Positions 40,338-50,418 of a stretch of DNA of 64,000 nucleotides are shown here, piece by piece (position 1 is the stretch's first letter; each line of letters opens with the position of its first letter). Source of the DNA: Pseudomonas sp. efr-133-TYG-5. GTDB lineage: Bacteria > Pseudomonadota > Gammaproteobacteria > Pseudomonadales > Pseudomonadaceae. Under the pieces are notes generated by a model. It searched no databases, was not told the origin of the DNA, and was given only the letters and a program-made list of their open reading frames with translations. The translations under genes and the position numbers were made by a program. The stretch covers positions 352,176-416,175 of the forward strand of contig NZ_JARVSM010000007.1 in assembly GCF_030209175.1 (NCBI RefSeq). Direction: 5' to 3'.

Positions 40338-40922
40338 TTACTTCTTCATGATCGCGGTAAAGAGCTCGGACTCGAGCAAGCGCTGCAGCCACGCCTGTAG
40401 ACGCACGTAAGGCGTCTGCGCAAACCACTCGCGATCGACATGCGCAAACTGCCGAACGAACGGCAGCAACGCCACATCCGCCAGACTCAAGTGATCGGCC
40501 AGCAAGTAGTCGCGTTGCGTCAGCAACTCATCCAACCGCTGCAGGAACAACGCCCCCTCGGCCCGATAGACCTGCATCGGCTGTTCGGGATAGCGCTCGG
40601 CATACTTGTAGCGATTCAGCTGCACCTTGAACACGTGATCATTGGCTTCGATCAGCTCGGCTATCCGCGGATCACCGCCGAGTAACCAACCCTGCGGATC
40701 ATGCTGAGCCAATGCCCAGTGCATGATCTCCAGGCTCTCGTCGATTACCCGGCCATTCGCATCCAGCACCGGCACCGTGCCCTTGGGCGAGATCGCCAGC
40801 ATCTCGGCGGGTTTGGCCTTGAGGCTGACTTCGACGATGTTCACCGGCACGCCCGAATAGCGCAGGGCCATGCGTGCGCGCATGGCGTAGGGGCAGCGGC
40901 GGAATGAATACAGCGTGTTCAT
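40338..40922 (-). CDS. Glutathione S-transferase family protein
   Basis: 194 residues. An N-terminal thioredoxin-fold domain starts LYSFRRCPYAMRARMALRYS, with a glutaredoxin-like CPYA (9-12). There is a cis-Pro segment GTVPVLDANG and an ES pair (DESLEIMHWA), then an all-helical C-terminal domain with LSLADVALLPFVRQF. The Cys suggests thiol-transfer (omega/beta-like) chemistry. Its start overlaps the stop of sbcC by ATGA, so it is the distal gene of the sbcDC operon. Confidence 0.85.
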   Translation of the reverse strand: MNTLYSFRRCPYAMRARMALRYSGVPVNIVEVSLKAKPAEMLAISPKGTVPVLDANGRVIDESLEIMHWALAQHDPQGWLLGGDPRIAELIEANDHVFKVQLNRYKYAERYPEQPMQVYRAEGALFLQRLDELLTQRDYLLADHLSLADVALLPFVRQFAHVDREWFAQTPYVRLQAWLQRLLESELFTAIMKK

Positions 40923-43900
40923 TTCACCTCCAGCGTGCTCAAGCCGTTGCCCTGGCGTTGTACCTGAATCTGCACCGGAATCCGTTCGTGCATTTCCTGC
41001 ACATGGGAAATCACCGCGACCTTGCGCCCCTGTGCCTGCAAGCCGTCGAGGGCGTCCATCGCCAGTTGCAGCGATTCCGGGTCGAGGCTGCCGAAACCTT
41101 CGTCGATAAACAGCGATTCGATTTTCAGCGTGCTTGAAGCCATCGACGCCAGGCCCAGTGCCAGGGCCAGCGACACCAGGAACGTCTCGCCGCCGGACAG
41201 CGAGTGCACCGAGCGCAGTTCATCGCCCATTTCCGTGTCCAGCACCAGCAGGCCGAGCATGCTGCCGCCGCGTTTGAGGCGGTAGCGTTTGACCAGTTGG
41301 CGCAACTGCACGTTGGCGTGATGCACCAGCAGGTCGAGGTTGTAGGCCTGGGCGATCTTGCGGAACGTGTCGCCGGTGGCCGAGCCGATCAACGCATTCA
41401 GCCGTGCCCAGCGCTGGTACTCGGCATAGGCGTCGGCGATCTGCTGCGCGAGGGCCTGGTTGGCGTTCTGCCGACGCTGGTCTTCAGCCTGTTCGGCGCG
41501 CAGTTCGGCGCATTGCTGTTCGCTGAGGGTGAACTGGGTTTGCAGTTCGGCGAGGGCGCTGGCGAGTTGCTCGGCCTCGAGATTGCCGTTGTGCTGGGCC
41601 TGATGATCGGCCAGGCGCTGATCACGTTCCTGCAGCAGCACCTGGGCCTGCTCGATGGCTTTTTCGTTGTGCTGCAAGCGCTGACGCAGTTCGCTGACCT
41701 GAGCGTCATCGACGCGCAGCAAGTCTTCGAGACCGCCGTCATCCAGCTCCGGATGCCGCGCGCGCCACTCGGCAATCTTCTGCGTCAGCTCGCTGTCTTC
41801 GCTTTGCAGCGCCTGCCAACGCTGCTGTTGCGCCTTGAGTTCGGCGCCAATCTGCACGTACTGCGTGCGCACGTCCTGCAGCTGCGCAGCCGTGCTGGTT
41901 TCGGCGTTACGCGCCTGCTCCACGGCCTGTTCCAGTTGCTGCTGCCAGTGCTCGGCGCTGCTGTGTTCGCCGAGCAGTTGCGCGAGTTGGGCCTGACAGG
42001 CCTGTTGCTGCTCGGCGAGTACGCGGAATTGCTGCTCGGCGCTTTGCAGCTGTTGGACGCGGCCGAGCTGGCGGTCCTGTTCCTTCTCCAGCGTCTGCTG
42101 GCGTTGCAGCTGTTCGGCCAGTTCGTCCTTTTGCTGATCGAGCTGCGCCAGGCGCTCCGCAATCTGCCGGTCGAGTTGCAGGAAGGTCGCCGCCGGCTCG
42201 ACGCGCAAGGCTTCGAGGGTGTCGGCCGGCAACAGGCTGGCGAATGCGGTGAGTTCTTCGTCGAGACGCTGACGGTCACTGCTCAGTTGCAGTTGTTGGT
42301 TGCTCAGGTGCTGCGCCGCCTGCTGATGCGCGGTTTCGGCATTGCGCAGTTGCTGGGTCAGGCGCGCGGCATCCTGCTGCAGGGTGAGCAGGGCGCTCTG
42401 GCGCTGTTCGTCCTGGCTGATGCTCTGGTTCAACTGCTCGTTTTGCCGAGTCAGCCAGGCGGCACGCTTGTCGGCGTCCTGATTGAACAACGCTGTGGCC
42501 AGCGGATGCGCCTCCAGGCTCGGCGCCAGTGCCTGGAGCTGAGCGGTGAGTTGTTCCTGCTGTTGCAGCAGCTCTTTCTGCCGGGCGATCACGCCGCCGA
42601 CTTCGGCGCGCAGTTCGGTGAGTTTTTCCTTCAGCTGATCCACCGCTTGTTGCGCGCTGGCCTGCTCGGATTCGTCGTGGCGACCGAGGCTTTGCAGCAG
42701 CGCTTGCGGCTGATGATACGGATGCTCGTTGCTACCGCAGACCGGGCACGGCTGCTCGTCCTGCAACTGCGCGCGCAACTCCTCGACACTGGCGCTGCGA
42801 GCCAGACGCTGGCGCTCGAGCAGTTCGCGGGTGACGGTGAGGGTTTGTTCGGCGACGGTCAGCTCGGCCTTGGTTTTCACCCCGTCCTGGGTCAGGCGCT
42901 CGCGTTCGTGCTGCGCCTCCTGCAGGCGCTGATGCAGTTCGCCGCCGCGTTTGTCCAGCTCTTGCTGGCTGGCCCAGAGCCGCGTCATGTCTTCGATGGC
43001 GCGCAGCTGTTTGCGGTTGTCCTGCAACAGATTGCCGAGGATACCGATCTGCTCGGCGACCGCATCCGGCTCGGCGCCGGCCTCCTTGAACAGCACTTCC
43101 AGCTGCTGCTTTTGCGCGGCCAGCGTTTCTGCGCTGTGCGCGGCGTTCTGCTCGAGGCTGGCCAGTTCGGCCTGGCCCTGGTTCAGGCGATTGCCGATCA
43201 ACATCAACTGTTGCAGGCGATCGCGGTAGGCATGCCAGGCATCGCTCAACGGCGCCAGAGCGGCGCTCTGTGCCAGCTCGGTGGCGATGGTCTGCAGGCG
43301 TGCAGCGACTTCGCTCTGTTTCTCCTGCAACGCCTGGATGGCGCTCTGGCCTTGCGTGCAGGCTTGCTCGGCGGATTGCCGTGCCTCGGCGCTGAGTGCG
43401 GTGTCCTTGGCAAGCCGGGCGAGGGTGCTTTGTTCCTCGAACGCCTGGCGCAGCAGCGGGGCGCTGTCGGTGTGTCGCTGCTGCGCCTGGCTCAGGGCGA
43501 TTTTCGCCGCTTCGAGCGCCTGTTCCAGTTGCGTCTGGCGTTCGCCGAGTTCGCCGTGTTGACGGCTGTGCGCGGCGATCTGCGCCGCCAGCGGCGTCAA
43601 CTGCGCATCGAGTTCGGTCTTGCGCGCGAACTGATGGCGTTGCGGGGCGAGGTGTTCCAGGCGCGTCAGCTGCAGGCGTTCGCCGGCCAGACTTTGCCAC
43701 TGTTGTTGCGCACTCTGCAGTTGCTCGGCGGCCGCTTGCTGCGCGTCCTGTAACTGGCGCAAATCCTTGAGCCAGCTGTGCTGTTGCTCCAGTTGCTTGA
43801 GCTGCGCCTGCTGCAACTTCAACTGTTGCTGGGCAGCGTGGAAACGCTCATCGAGTTCGGCCCGGGCCTCGGGCGCCAGCGGGGTGACGCCGCTGGCCTG

Positions 43901-44560
43901 ATCCTGCAGCAGCCTGTGCGCCTCGCGGGCCTCCTTGCTCTTGTCGAACGCACGGCGGCCGAGACGGGTGTAGAGCGCGGTGTCGGTGAGTTTTTCCAGC
44001 AGTTCGCTGCGGTCGTTGTCGTCGGCCTTGAGAAACGCACTGAACTCGCTCTGGGCCAGCAGCACGGCGCGGGTGAACTGCTCGAAGTTCAGGCCCAGGG
44101 CGGCTTCGAGCTGGGTCTTGTATTCGCCTTTCTGGCTGGCGAGCAATTGATCCTGGTCGATATCGCGCAGGCTCTGGCGGCTGGCCTGCAACTTGCCGCC
44201 GGCCTTCTCGCGGGCGCGGTTGGCCTCCCAGCGGGCGCGATAGCGGCGCCCGTCGACGCCGACGAAGTCGACTTCGGCGTAGCCTTCGCCGGTGCCCCGG
44301 CGCAGCAGGGTGCGCGGGTCGCCGGTGGCGATTTCACCGTCGGCGTCCGGCACCTTGGCATCGCGACCGGTGTTGTTCAGGCGCGGTACGGCGCCGAACA
44401 GCGCCAGGCACAAGGCGTCGAGCAGGGTGCTTTTACCGGCGCCGGTCGGCCCGGTAATGGCGAACAGACCGGCACTGGCCAGCGGCTCGGCGGTGAAATC
44501 GATTTCGAACGGTCCGGCCAGCGAGGCGAGGTTCTTCAGGCGAATGGCAAGAATCTTCAT
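40919..44560 (-). CDS. sbcC: Exonuclease subunit SbcC
   Basis: 1213 residues, SMC/Rad50-like ATPase. N-terminal Walker A GPTGAGKST (37-45); two long Gln-rich coiled-coil arms (about 190-560 and 650-1020); zinc-hook CPVC at 605-608; C-terminal signature SLSGGETFLVSLALAL and Walker B LFIDEGFGSLD. With SbcD it forms the nuclease that opens DNA hairpins and processes palindromes. Its start overlaps the sbcD stop by ATGA. Relevant to this window, such a nuclease acts on cruciforms like those REP pairs could form. Confidence 0.95.
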   Translation of the reverse strand: MKILAIRLKNLASLAGPFEIDFTAEPLASAGLFAITGPTGAGKSTLLDALCLALFGAVPRLNNTGRDAKVPDADGEIATGDPRTLLRRGTGEGYAEVDFVGVDGRRYRARWEANRAREKAGGKLQASRQSLRDIDQDQLLASQKGEYKTQLEAALGLNFEQFTRAVLLAQSEFSAFLKADDNDRSELLEKLTDTALYTRLGRRAFDKSKEAREAHRLLQDQASGVTPLAPEARAELDERFHAAQQQLKLQQAQLKQLEQQHSWLKDLRQLQDAQQAAAEQLQSAQQQWQSLAGERLQLTRLEHLAPQRHQFARKTELDAQLTPLAAQIAAHSRQHGELGERQTQLEQALEAAKIALSQAQQRHTDSAPLLRQAFEEQSTLARLAKDTALSAEARQSAEQACTQGQSAIQALQEKQSEVAARLQTIATELAQSAALAPLSDAWHAYRDRLQQLMLIGNRLNQGQAELASLEQNAAHSAETLAAQKQQLEVLFKEAGAEPDAVAEQIGILGNLLQDNRKQLRAIEDMTRLWASQQELDKRGGELHQRLQEAQHERERLTQDGVKTKAELTVAEQTLTVTRELLERQRLARSASVEELRAQLQDEQPCPVCGSNEHPYHQPQALLQSLGRHDESEQASAQQAVDQLKEKLTELRAEVGGVIARQKELLQQQEQLTAQLQALAPSLEAHPLATALFNQDADKRAAWLTRQNEQLNQSISQDEQRQSALLTLQQDAARLTQQLRNAETAHQQAAQHLSNQQLQLSSDRQRLDEELTAFASLLPADTLEALRVEPAATFLQLDRQIAERLAQLDQQKDELAEQLQRQQTLEKEQDRQLGRVQQLQSAEQQFRVLAEQQQACQAQLAQLLGEHSSAEHWQQQLEQAVEQARNAETSTAAQLQDVRTQYVQIGAELKAQQQRWQALQSEDSELTQKIAEWRARHPELDDGGLEDLLRVDDAQVSELRQRLQHNEKAIEQAQVLLQERDQRLADHQAQHNGNLEAEQLASALAELQTQFTLSEQQCAELRAEQAEDQRRQNANQALAQQIADAYAEYQRWARLNALIGSATGDTFRKIAQAYNLDLLVHHANVQLRQLVKRYRLKRGGSMLGLLVLDTEMGDELRSVHSLSGGETFLVSLALALGLASMASSTLKIESLFIDEGFGSLDPESLQLAMDALDGLQAQGRKVAVISHVQEMHERIPVQIQVQRQGNGLSTLEVK

Positions 44561-45801
44561 GGCTGCTCGCCCTCCATCTGCACGTCTTGCAGCAGTTCGG
44601 CGAAATCCTTGAGCGTCTGTTCGTCGACCTCGTTGCCGTAATGGTCGAGCCAGGCGCGGCGGAACAGCTCCTGCGGCGTCAGTTGGTCAAGTTCGATCAA
44701 GGGGCTGCCGTCCTCCGCGCCATCGCCACCCCGATTGCCGGCGTATTCGGCGGCTATTCGCACCAGACGCACGGCTTTGCCTTGCAGGGCGCTTTCCACC
44801 TGATGGCGCAAGTCCGGCTGCGGCTCGTCGAGGGTCACGCGCACTTCCAGCCACGGCTGGCGCTGGGTTTCGGCGAGCAGGTCGATGTTCGGCAAGTCCG
44901 CCAGTTGCAGCAGAATCTCGGCCAGTGGCGCCGGGCCCAGGCGATGCAGATTGACGGCGCGGGGGATCAGTTTCGGCTCGACGCTGACCAGAGTTTCGCC
45001 GTCGAGCGTGACGTCGAGGATCTGGTGCTGATAGCTGATTTCCGAGAACGACAGCGGAATCGGCGAGCCGCTGTAGCGGATGCGTTCTTCACCGTTGACC
45101 TTCTGCGGTTTGTGCAGGTGGCCGAGGGCGACGTAGCTGATGCTCGGCCCGAACAGGCTGGCGGGCAGCGCTTCGGCGTTACCGATAATCAGGCTGCGCT
45201 CGGAGTCTTCCGACACCGAGCCGCCGGCCATGTGCGCGTGGCTGATGGCGACCAGCGCCTGGCCCGGCTCACGCTTGGCGTTGGCCGCCGCGATCAGCCA
45301 TTCATGCACCTGGCCGATGCCGCGCAGATAGTTGTCGCCCAGGTGCGCCCCTGTGACTTCCGCCGGGCGCAGGAACGGCAGCGCCAGGCACCACGCGGCG
45401 ATCTTGCCACTGGCATCGGGCAGCGGCAGCAACAGCCGTTCGGCGTCGAGCTGGCCGTCATCCAGCCACAACACCCGACCCAGCGCGTGCGTGCGCAAAC
45501 GGCGCATCAGCGGCGCCGGCAGTTCGATGCGCGAGCCGGAATCGTGGTTGCCGGCAATCATCACGATGGTCAGCGATGGCTGCTGCTCGTGGGCGCTGAC
45601 GATGAAATCGTAGAGGCGTTCCTGGGCTTTGACCGGCGGATTGACCGTGTCGAAGATGTCGCCGGCAATCAGCAACACGTCCGGTTGCGCCAGTTTCAGT
45701 TGGCGCAGCAGCCATTCGAGGAAGCAGGCGTGCTCGAAATCGCGCTCCTGGCCGTGCAGGTTCTGCCCAAGGTGCCAGTCGGAGGTGTGAAACAGACGCA
45801 A
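44557..45801 (-). CDS. sbcD: Exonuclease subunit SbcD
   Basis: 414 residues, starting at the TTG at 45801 ((M)RLFHTSDWHLGQNLHGQE). The site GGAG lies 6 bp upstream, and the preceding in-frame codons offer no ATG or GTG; other SbcD proteins begin MRxLHTSDWHLG at this place. Calcineurin-type phosphoesterase motifs: DWHLG, AGDIFDTVNPP, IAGNHDS, and the His residues in AISHAHMAGG and ALGHLHKPQ. It is the nuclease subunit for SbcC, overlapping it by 4 bp. Confidence 0.92.
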   Translation of the reverse strand: MRLFHTSDWHLGQNLHGQERDFEHACFLEWLLRQLKLAQPDVLLIAGDIFDTVNPPVKAQERLYDFIVSAHEQQPSLTIVMIAGNHDSGSRIELPAPLMRRLRTHALGRVLWLDDGQLDAERLLLPLPDASGKIAAWCLALPFLRPAEVTGAHLGDNYLRGIGQVHEWLIAAANAKREPGQALVAISHAHMAGGSVSEDSERSLIIGNAEALPASLFGPSISYVALGHLHKPQKVNGEERIRYSGSPIPLSFSEISYQHQILDVTLDGETLVSVEPKLIPRAVNLHRLGPAPLAEILLQLADLPNIDLLAETQRQPWLEVRVTLDEPQPDLRHQVESALQGKAVRLVRIAAEYAGNRGGDGAEDGSPLIELDQLTPQELFRRAWLDHYGNEVDEQTLKDFAELLQDVQMEGEQP

Positions 45802-45971
45802 GGTGGACTCCGCAACAATAAAGAGGTGATGGCCGCGGGGAAATGCAGGCGGCGAAAGAGGGGAGAGTTTACTGGCAATTGCACGGAGCTGCTGGGTGTC
45901 TTGGAAGATCGCCGCCGGCGCCAGCCGCAGCAGGGGGATGGCGGCCCGCTGCAGGCGCTGATCGTGTCCGG

Positions 45972-47609
45972 TTACTTCGGATAAAGCGGCGGCAGACCGC
46001 TGTCGCCAACCGGATCCTGCACCCGCTCCGCCGTCGGGATGGTGCGGATCGCCCGCCACAGGTCTTCACCTTGCCAGTGCTGGCCGGTTTCGCTGTAGAG
46101 CGCGCCGTTGAGGCCGTCGAGCGCGTCGGACAGCGGCACGAAGCGCGCCGCCATCTCCGCCAGGGTCTCCGGCTGCTGGCGTGCCCAGGCGTCGAGGGCC
46201 TGGCGGGTGGCGTGGGGATCGTTGGCCTGGCTGGCGCGCTTGATGTCATCGAGCAGGGTGCGCGGGCTCGGGCCTGTCTGGGCGGCACGCAGGATCGCCG
46301 GTTGCCAGCGCGCGCGCCACCACAGACCGAAGCCGAGCAGGGTGGTGCAGGCCAGGATCAGCGTGCTGAGTTTCCACCACCACAGCGTGTCGCTGTCGAC
46401 AGCGCTGGGTTGCAGGCTGCCCGCCGGGGTGTCGACCTGCAGGCTCGGGTTGTTCGCTACTTGCAGGGTACGCGCCGGCAGGCTGCTGTGTTCCAAGTGA
46501 TCTTCGAACGTGTTCCACCACACCACATCGACGGTCGGCAGTTCGATGGAGCCGCTGCGGCTCGGCACCAGCGCTTCGCGTTCTTCGCGGCTGCCGATCA
46601 GCCCGCGTTCGCTGATCTGGTTGCTCAGCACCGGTTGATCCGGGTAGCGGCGCAGGCCGTTGGCCTCGGTGGCGGGCAAGGCTGGCAGTTGTGAGCTGGC
46701 CAGGCCTTCGACCTTGAGCGTCAGGCTGCGGGTCAGCGAGTCGCCGACCTGAATGTGCTCCGGCTCCGGGTTCCAGCTTTCTTCCAGGGCCAGGCTGCGC
46801 GCCGGCAACCACGGCACGTCACTGGGGTAGGTCAGCGGCTTGGGTTTGACCGTCAGGGCCACCTGCGGCGAACTGATGTGCAACAGCTTGCCTGGCTTGG
46901 GCCCCTGCGCACTGGCGTCCGGGCTCGGTTGGCTGTCGACCAGGGTGGCGCTGAAGGTTTGCGCGGCGATGCTGAGCAGACCGCTGTGCTGCGGATAGAT
47001 CGCGTAGCGCATCTCGATCACGCCGTGGCGCACGCCGTTGATGTCTTTTTCGTAGGTGCGCATCTCGCCCAGTTGTTCGATGCGTGCATCGGCAACCTGC
47101 AGCGGGCTCAGGCTGCTGTCGTCATACAGTGACACCGAGTGGTAGATGCGCAGGGTCAGGATCGCCTGGGCCTGCACGTAGACGCTGCTCTGGTCGAGGC
47201 TGGACTCGATGAACACCGGCTCGCGCGATGGCTGGTTATCGCGGGTGTCGCTCTCGACCACCTGCACGGTGATCGGCTGGCTCTGTGCCTCGCCCAGTTG
47301 CAGCGGCGGAATCACCACGCTGCCGTTTTCGCGCGGCAGCAGGGTGATGATCCAGCGGGTGGTGGCGCGGTTGTCGCCGTTGAGCGTGTTCAACTGGTTG
47401 ACCTGGCGCGTGCCGCGCACTTCGAACAGCGGTTCCAGTGCGCTGAGGTCGGGTTTGCCGAACTGCGTGACATCGTTGGATTCGAGGGTGAGCTCGACCG
47501 TCTCGCCGGAATTCAGGCGACTGCGATCCACACTGGCCGTCAACTCGGCCGCCTGGGCGGTGGCCGTGCAGAGCAGCAGGGGCAGCAAGAGAGCGGTGAA
47601 GCGGGTCAT
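45972..47609 (-). CDS. batD: BatD-family protein (oxygen-tolerance type)
   Basis: 545 residues with a signal peptide (MTRFTALLLPLLLCTATAQA), several immunoglobulin-like beta domains (LTASVDRSRLNSGETVELTL, VVIPPLQLGEAQSQPITVQV), one membrane helix at about 415-435 and a cytosolic C-terminal segment. BatD is the exported partner of the BatA/BatB membrane proteins, first tied to aerotolerance in Bacteroides. It is the last gene of the operon, overlapping the VWA/TPR gene by ATGA. Confidence 0.85.
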   Translation of the reverse strand: MTRFTALLLPLLLCTATAQAAELTASVDRSRLNSGETVELTLESNDVTQFGKPDLSALEPLFEVRGTRQVNQLNTLNGDNRATTRWIITLLPRENGSVVIPPLQLGEAQSQPITVQVVESDTRDNQPSREPVFIESSLDQSSVYVQAQAILTLRIYHSVSLYDDSSLSPLQVADARIEQLGEMRTYEKDINGVRHGVIEMRYAIYPQHSGLLSIAAQTFSATLVDSQPSPDASAQGPKPGKLLHISSPQVALTVKPKPLTYPSDVPWLPARSLALEESWNPEPEHIQVGDSLTRSLTLKVEGLASSQLPALPATEANGLRRYPDQPVLSNQISERGLIGSREEREALVPSRSGSIELPTVDVVWWNTFEDHLEHSSLPARTLQVANNPSLQVDTPAGSLQPSAVDSDTLWWWKLSTLILACTTLLGFGLWWRARWQPAILRAAQTGPSPRTLLDDIKRASQANDPHATRQALDAWARQQPETLAEMAARFVPLSDALDGLNGALYSETGQHWQGEDLWRAIRTIPTAERVQDPVGDSGLPPLYPK

Positions 47610-49342
47610 CGAGTGTTTTCCTGATCCTGATGTTGTTGCTGTTCGTACCAGAATTTACGTCGCAGCAGTTCGCCCGGATCGTCCGGGATCTTGCCCAGCC
47701 ATTGTTCCAGGGCCTGGCGTTGTTCGCCTTCGAGGTTGTCCTCGCCCGGGCGCAGCGCCGGGTTGCTGGTGGACGACTCCTGCGCCTGGCTGTCCGGCAG
47801 CTCTTTGGGGCCTGGCAGCGGCGGGGTGGTCGGCGGCGGGCTGACCGACTCGGCAGGTTGCGCCTCGCTCTGGGTTTCACTCTTGACCGCCGGTGGGGGC
47901 GCGGTCGCGGGCGGTGGTTCGTCGCCGGGCACCGTTGGCTGGGCCGCTGGCGTCTGCGTTTCGGTCGGCGGCGGCGGGGCGTTTTTCTGCTTCAGCAGAT
48001 TTTCCACCAGGGCCTTGTTGGTCTGCGCCGGACGCAAGTCCGGTTGCAGTTCCAGCGCCTGTTCGTAGGCATCGATTGCCGCTTCCAGCTCACCGCTTTT
48101 TGCCAGTGCGTTGCCACGATTGTAGTGGGCGCGGGCATCGCTGCCTTCGGCGAAACGCTGGGCGGCGCCACTGTAGTCGCCCGCCTCGTAGAGCGCCACC
48201 CCTTGCCACTGGTGATCGGCAAAGTGTTCGGCCGCCTCGGCCGGGCGCTTTTGCTTGAGCAGGTGCAGGCCCTGCTGGTCGGGGCGCAGCCACAGGTCCT
48301 GGAACTCGAAAGCGTAGCTCGGTTGCGGCAGGCACAGCAGCAGCGGCAGGCAGAACAGCCAGCCACGGCGCCCGGCGCAGGCGGCGAGCAACAACAACGG
48401 CAGCAACAGCCAGTAGCCCTGATCGGCCCAGGTGTCGAGGCGCACCGTCTGGCCGTCGCTGCGCAGGCTGCGCGGGCCGTCGAGCAGGCCAAGGGTGCGC
48501 AGGTCGGACTCGTCGAGCCGCGCGCCACGGTATTCACCCCCCACGGCATTGAGAAATGCGCTCAGCCCTGGACTGTCGAGTTGCGGCACGCGAATCGCGC
48601 CCTGGGCGTCCTTGAGGAAGCTGCCGTCCTCCTGGGCGATGGGCGCACCCTCGGCGGTGCCGACACCGAGCATCAGCAACTGCGCTGATTGCCCGCTCAA
48701 GGCCTGGCGAATGCCCTGGCGTTCCTCTTCCGAGAGCGACGAACCGATCAGCAGGATGCGCCCCTGGCCCAAGGCCCCCTGTTTCAACAAGGCCAGGGCC
48801 TTGCTCACGGCCAGGTCGGCACGATGGCCGCTTTCCGGCATCAACGACGGCTTCAGCGCGTCGAGCAGGTTGCGACTGGTGGCCAGGTCATCCGACAGCG
48901 GCACCAGCGTGTGGGCGCTGCCGGCATACACGACGATGGCGGTCTGCGCATCGCTGCGCGCCTGCAACAGGTCGAACAGCTTGCGCCGCGCCTGCTCCAG
49001 CCGCGTGGGCGGCGAGTCGGTGGCGAGCATCTCCGGGGTCAGCTCCAGCACCACGACCAGCGGGTCGGCGGGTTTCTGGCTGGTCTGTTCGACGCGTTCC
49101 CAGCTCGGCCCGAGCAGCGCGCCGATCGCCAGCAACCAGGCCGCGCCGAGCGCGACCCACGGCATTTTGCTGTTGCGGCCGCTGCCGCCACTGAGCAGCG
49201 TGGCATGAAAGGCCGGCGGCAGGATCATCTGCCAGCGCCCGGCACGCTTCTGCCGGTGCCAGAGCTGCCAGATCAGCCAGCCGAGCAGCGGCAGCAACAG
49301 CAGCCACCAGGGGCGGAACCAGTGTGGCCAGAGGGCGCTCAT
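47606..49342 (-). CDS. batB: BatB/BatC fusion: membrane VWA domain plus TPR
   Basis: 578 residues from the ATG at 49342, overlapping the batA stop by ATGA. N-terminal membrane helices (WWLLLLPLLGWLIW and about 60-80), then a von Willebrand A domain whose usual DxSxS metal site reads LELTPEMLATDSPPTRLEQA, so the Asp and both Ser are replaced. A membrane helix pair near 310-345 follows. Then come TPR-like helices (AHYNRGNALAKSGELEAAID, YEQALELQPDLRPAQ) and a Pro/Thr/Ser-rich linker ending in a short helical tail. BatB and BatC are separate genes in other bacteria. Confidence 0.85.
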   Translation of the reverse strand: MSALWPHWFRPWWLLLLPLLGWLIWQLWHRQKRAGRWQMILPPAFHATLLSGGSGRNSKMPWVALGAAWLLAIGALLGPSWERVEQTSQKPADPLVVVLELTPEMLATDSPPTRLEQARRKLFDLLQARSDAQTAIVVYAGSAHTLVPLSDDLATSRNLLDALKPSLMPESGHRADLAVSKALALLKQGALGQGRILLIGSSLSEEERQGIRQALSGQSAQLLMLGVGTAEGAPIAQEDGSFLKDAQGAIRVPQLDSPGLSAFLNAVGGEYRGARLDESDLRTLGLLDGPRSLRSDGQTVRLDTWADQGYWLLLPLLLLAACAGRRGWLFCLPLLLCLPQPSYAFEFQDLWLRPDQQGLHLLKQKRPAEAAEHFADHQWQGVALYEAGDYSGAAQRFAEGSDARAHYNRGNALAKSGELEAAIDAYEQALELQPDLRPAQTNKALVENLLKQKNAPPPPTETQTPAAQPTVPGDEPPPATAPPPAVKSETQSEAQPAESVSPPPTTPPLPGPKELPDSQAQESSTSNPALRPGEDNLEGEQRQALEQWLGKIPDDPGELLRRKFWYEQQQHQDQENTR

Positions 49343-50418
49343 CGACGCCTCCGCAGGCGCAGGCGCTTGAGCCGTTCGCGCCAGTCGGGCAGGGGGCTTT
49401 GCAGATACAGCTCCTTGGTGAACAGGCGTTGCAAGGGGTTGTCCGGCCACAGTTCGCGGGCCACCAGCAACACGCTGAGCAGCAAGGCCAACGCCAGCGG
49501 CCACTGATAGAGTGCCTGCGCAGGACGGGCCTGGGTCGGTTGCTGGGTCACCGGCTCGAGCTGGTCGAGGGTGTCCTTGATCGCTTGCAGCTCCTTGCCG
49601 TCGCGGGCGCGGAAGTAACGGCCGCCGGTGGCTGCGGCGATGGCCTTGAGCGCGGGTTCGTCGAGGTCGAGGGTCGGATTGCCGCCGAGCAACGCCGTGG
49701 CGCCGCTCTCTTCCGGGTCGGCACCGATGCCGATCGGGTAGATCTTCACGCCTTCGCTGGCGGCCAGCTTCGCGGCGGTCAGCGGATCGATCTCGCCACC
49801 GTTGTTGGCACCGTCGGTGACCAGGATCAGCACCCGGCTCTGCGCCGGACGCAGGCGCAGGCGCTTGAGTGCCAGGCCGATGGCGTCGCCGATGGCGGTG
49901 TTCTTGCCGGCGATGCCGATGCGCGCCTCGTCGAGCCAGACCCGCACGGTGCGCCGGTCGAACGTCAGCGGCGCTTGCAGATAGGCCTGGCTGCCGAACA
50001 GGATCAGGCCGACCCGGTCGCCATCGCGGCTTTCCAGGAAATCGCCGAGCAGATGTTGCACCAAGGCCAGGCGACTGACGTCTTCGTCCTGCCACTGCAT
50101 GTCGGGGAAATCCATCGAGCCGGACACGTCCACCGCCACCAGCAGGTCGCGGCCGCTGGCGGCAATCGGCAGCGGCTCACCGAGCCATTGCGGGCGGGCG
50201 GCCGCGCTCAGCAGCAACAGCCACAGCAGGATGAAGGGCGCCTGCTGCCGCCACGCCGGCAGGTTGGCGCGGGCGCGGCGGCGGGCGAGGCCTTCGAGGT
50301 CGCTGAGAAAACTGACTTTCAATGCCGGCTCGCCGCTGTCGGCCACCGGCAGCAGCAGGCGCATCGCCCACGGCAGCGGCAACAGGAGGAAGATCCACGG
50401 CCAGGCGAACTCAAACAT
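49339..50418 (-). CDS. batA: BatA-type membrane protein with VWA domain
   Basis: 359 residues with two N-terminal membrane helices (about 5-25 and 62-78), a VWA domain with intact metal site (VAVDVSGSMDFPD at about 91-103; also TDGANNGG) and a C-terminal helix (ALYQWPLALALLLSVLLVAR). In this operon class the MoxR ATPase is thought to act on VWA proteins. The stop overlaps batB by 4 bp, and its start overlaps the DUF4381 gene by 8 bp. Confidence 0.9.
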   Translation of the reverse strand: MFEFAWPWIFLLLPLPWAMRLLLPVADSGEPALKVSFLSDLEGLARRRARANLPAWRQQAPFILLWLLLLSAAARPQWLGEPLPIAASGRDLLVAVDVSGSMDFPDMQWQDEDVSRLALVQHLLGDFLESRDGDRVGLILFGSQAYLQAPLTFDRRTVRVWLDEARIGIAGKNTAIGDAIGLALKRLRLRPAQSRVLILVTDGANNGGEIDPLTAAKLAASEGVKIYPIGIGADPEESGATALLGGNPTLDLDEPALKAIAAATGGRYFRARDGKELQAIKDTLDQLEPVTQQPTQARPAQALYQWPLALALLLSVLLVARELWPDNPLQRLFTKELYLQSPLPDWRERLKRLRLRRRR

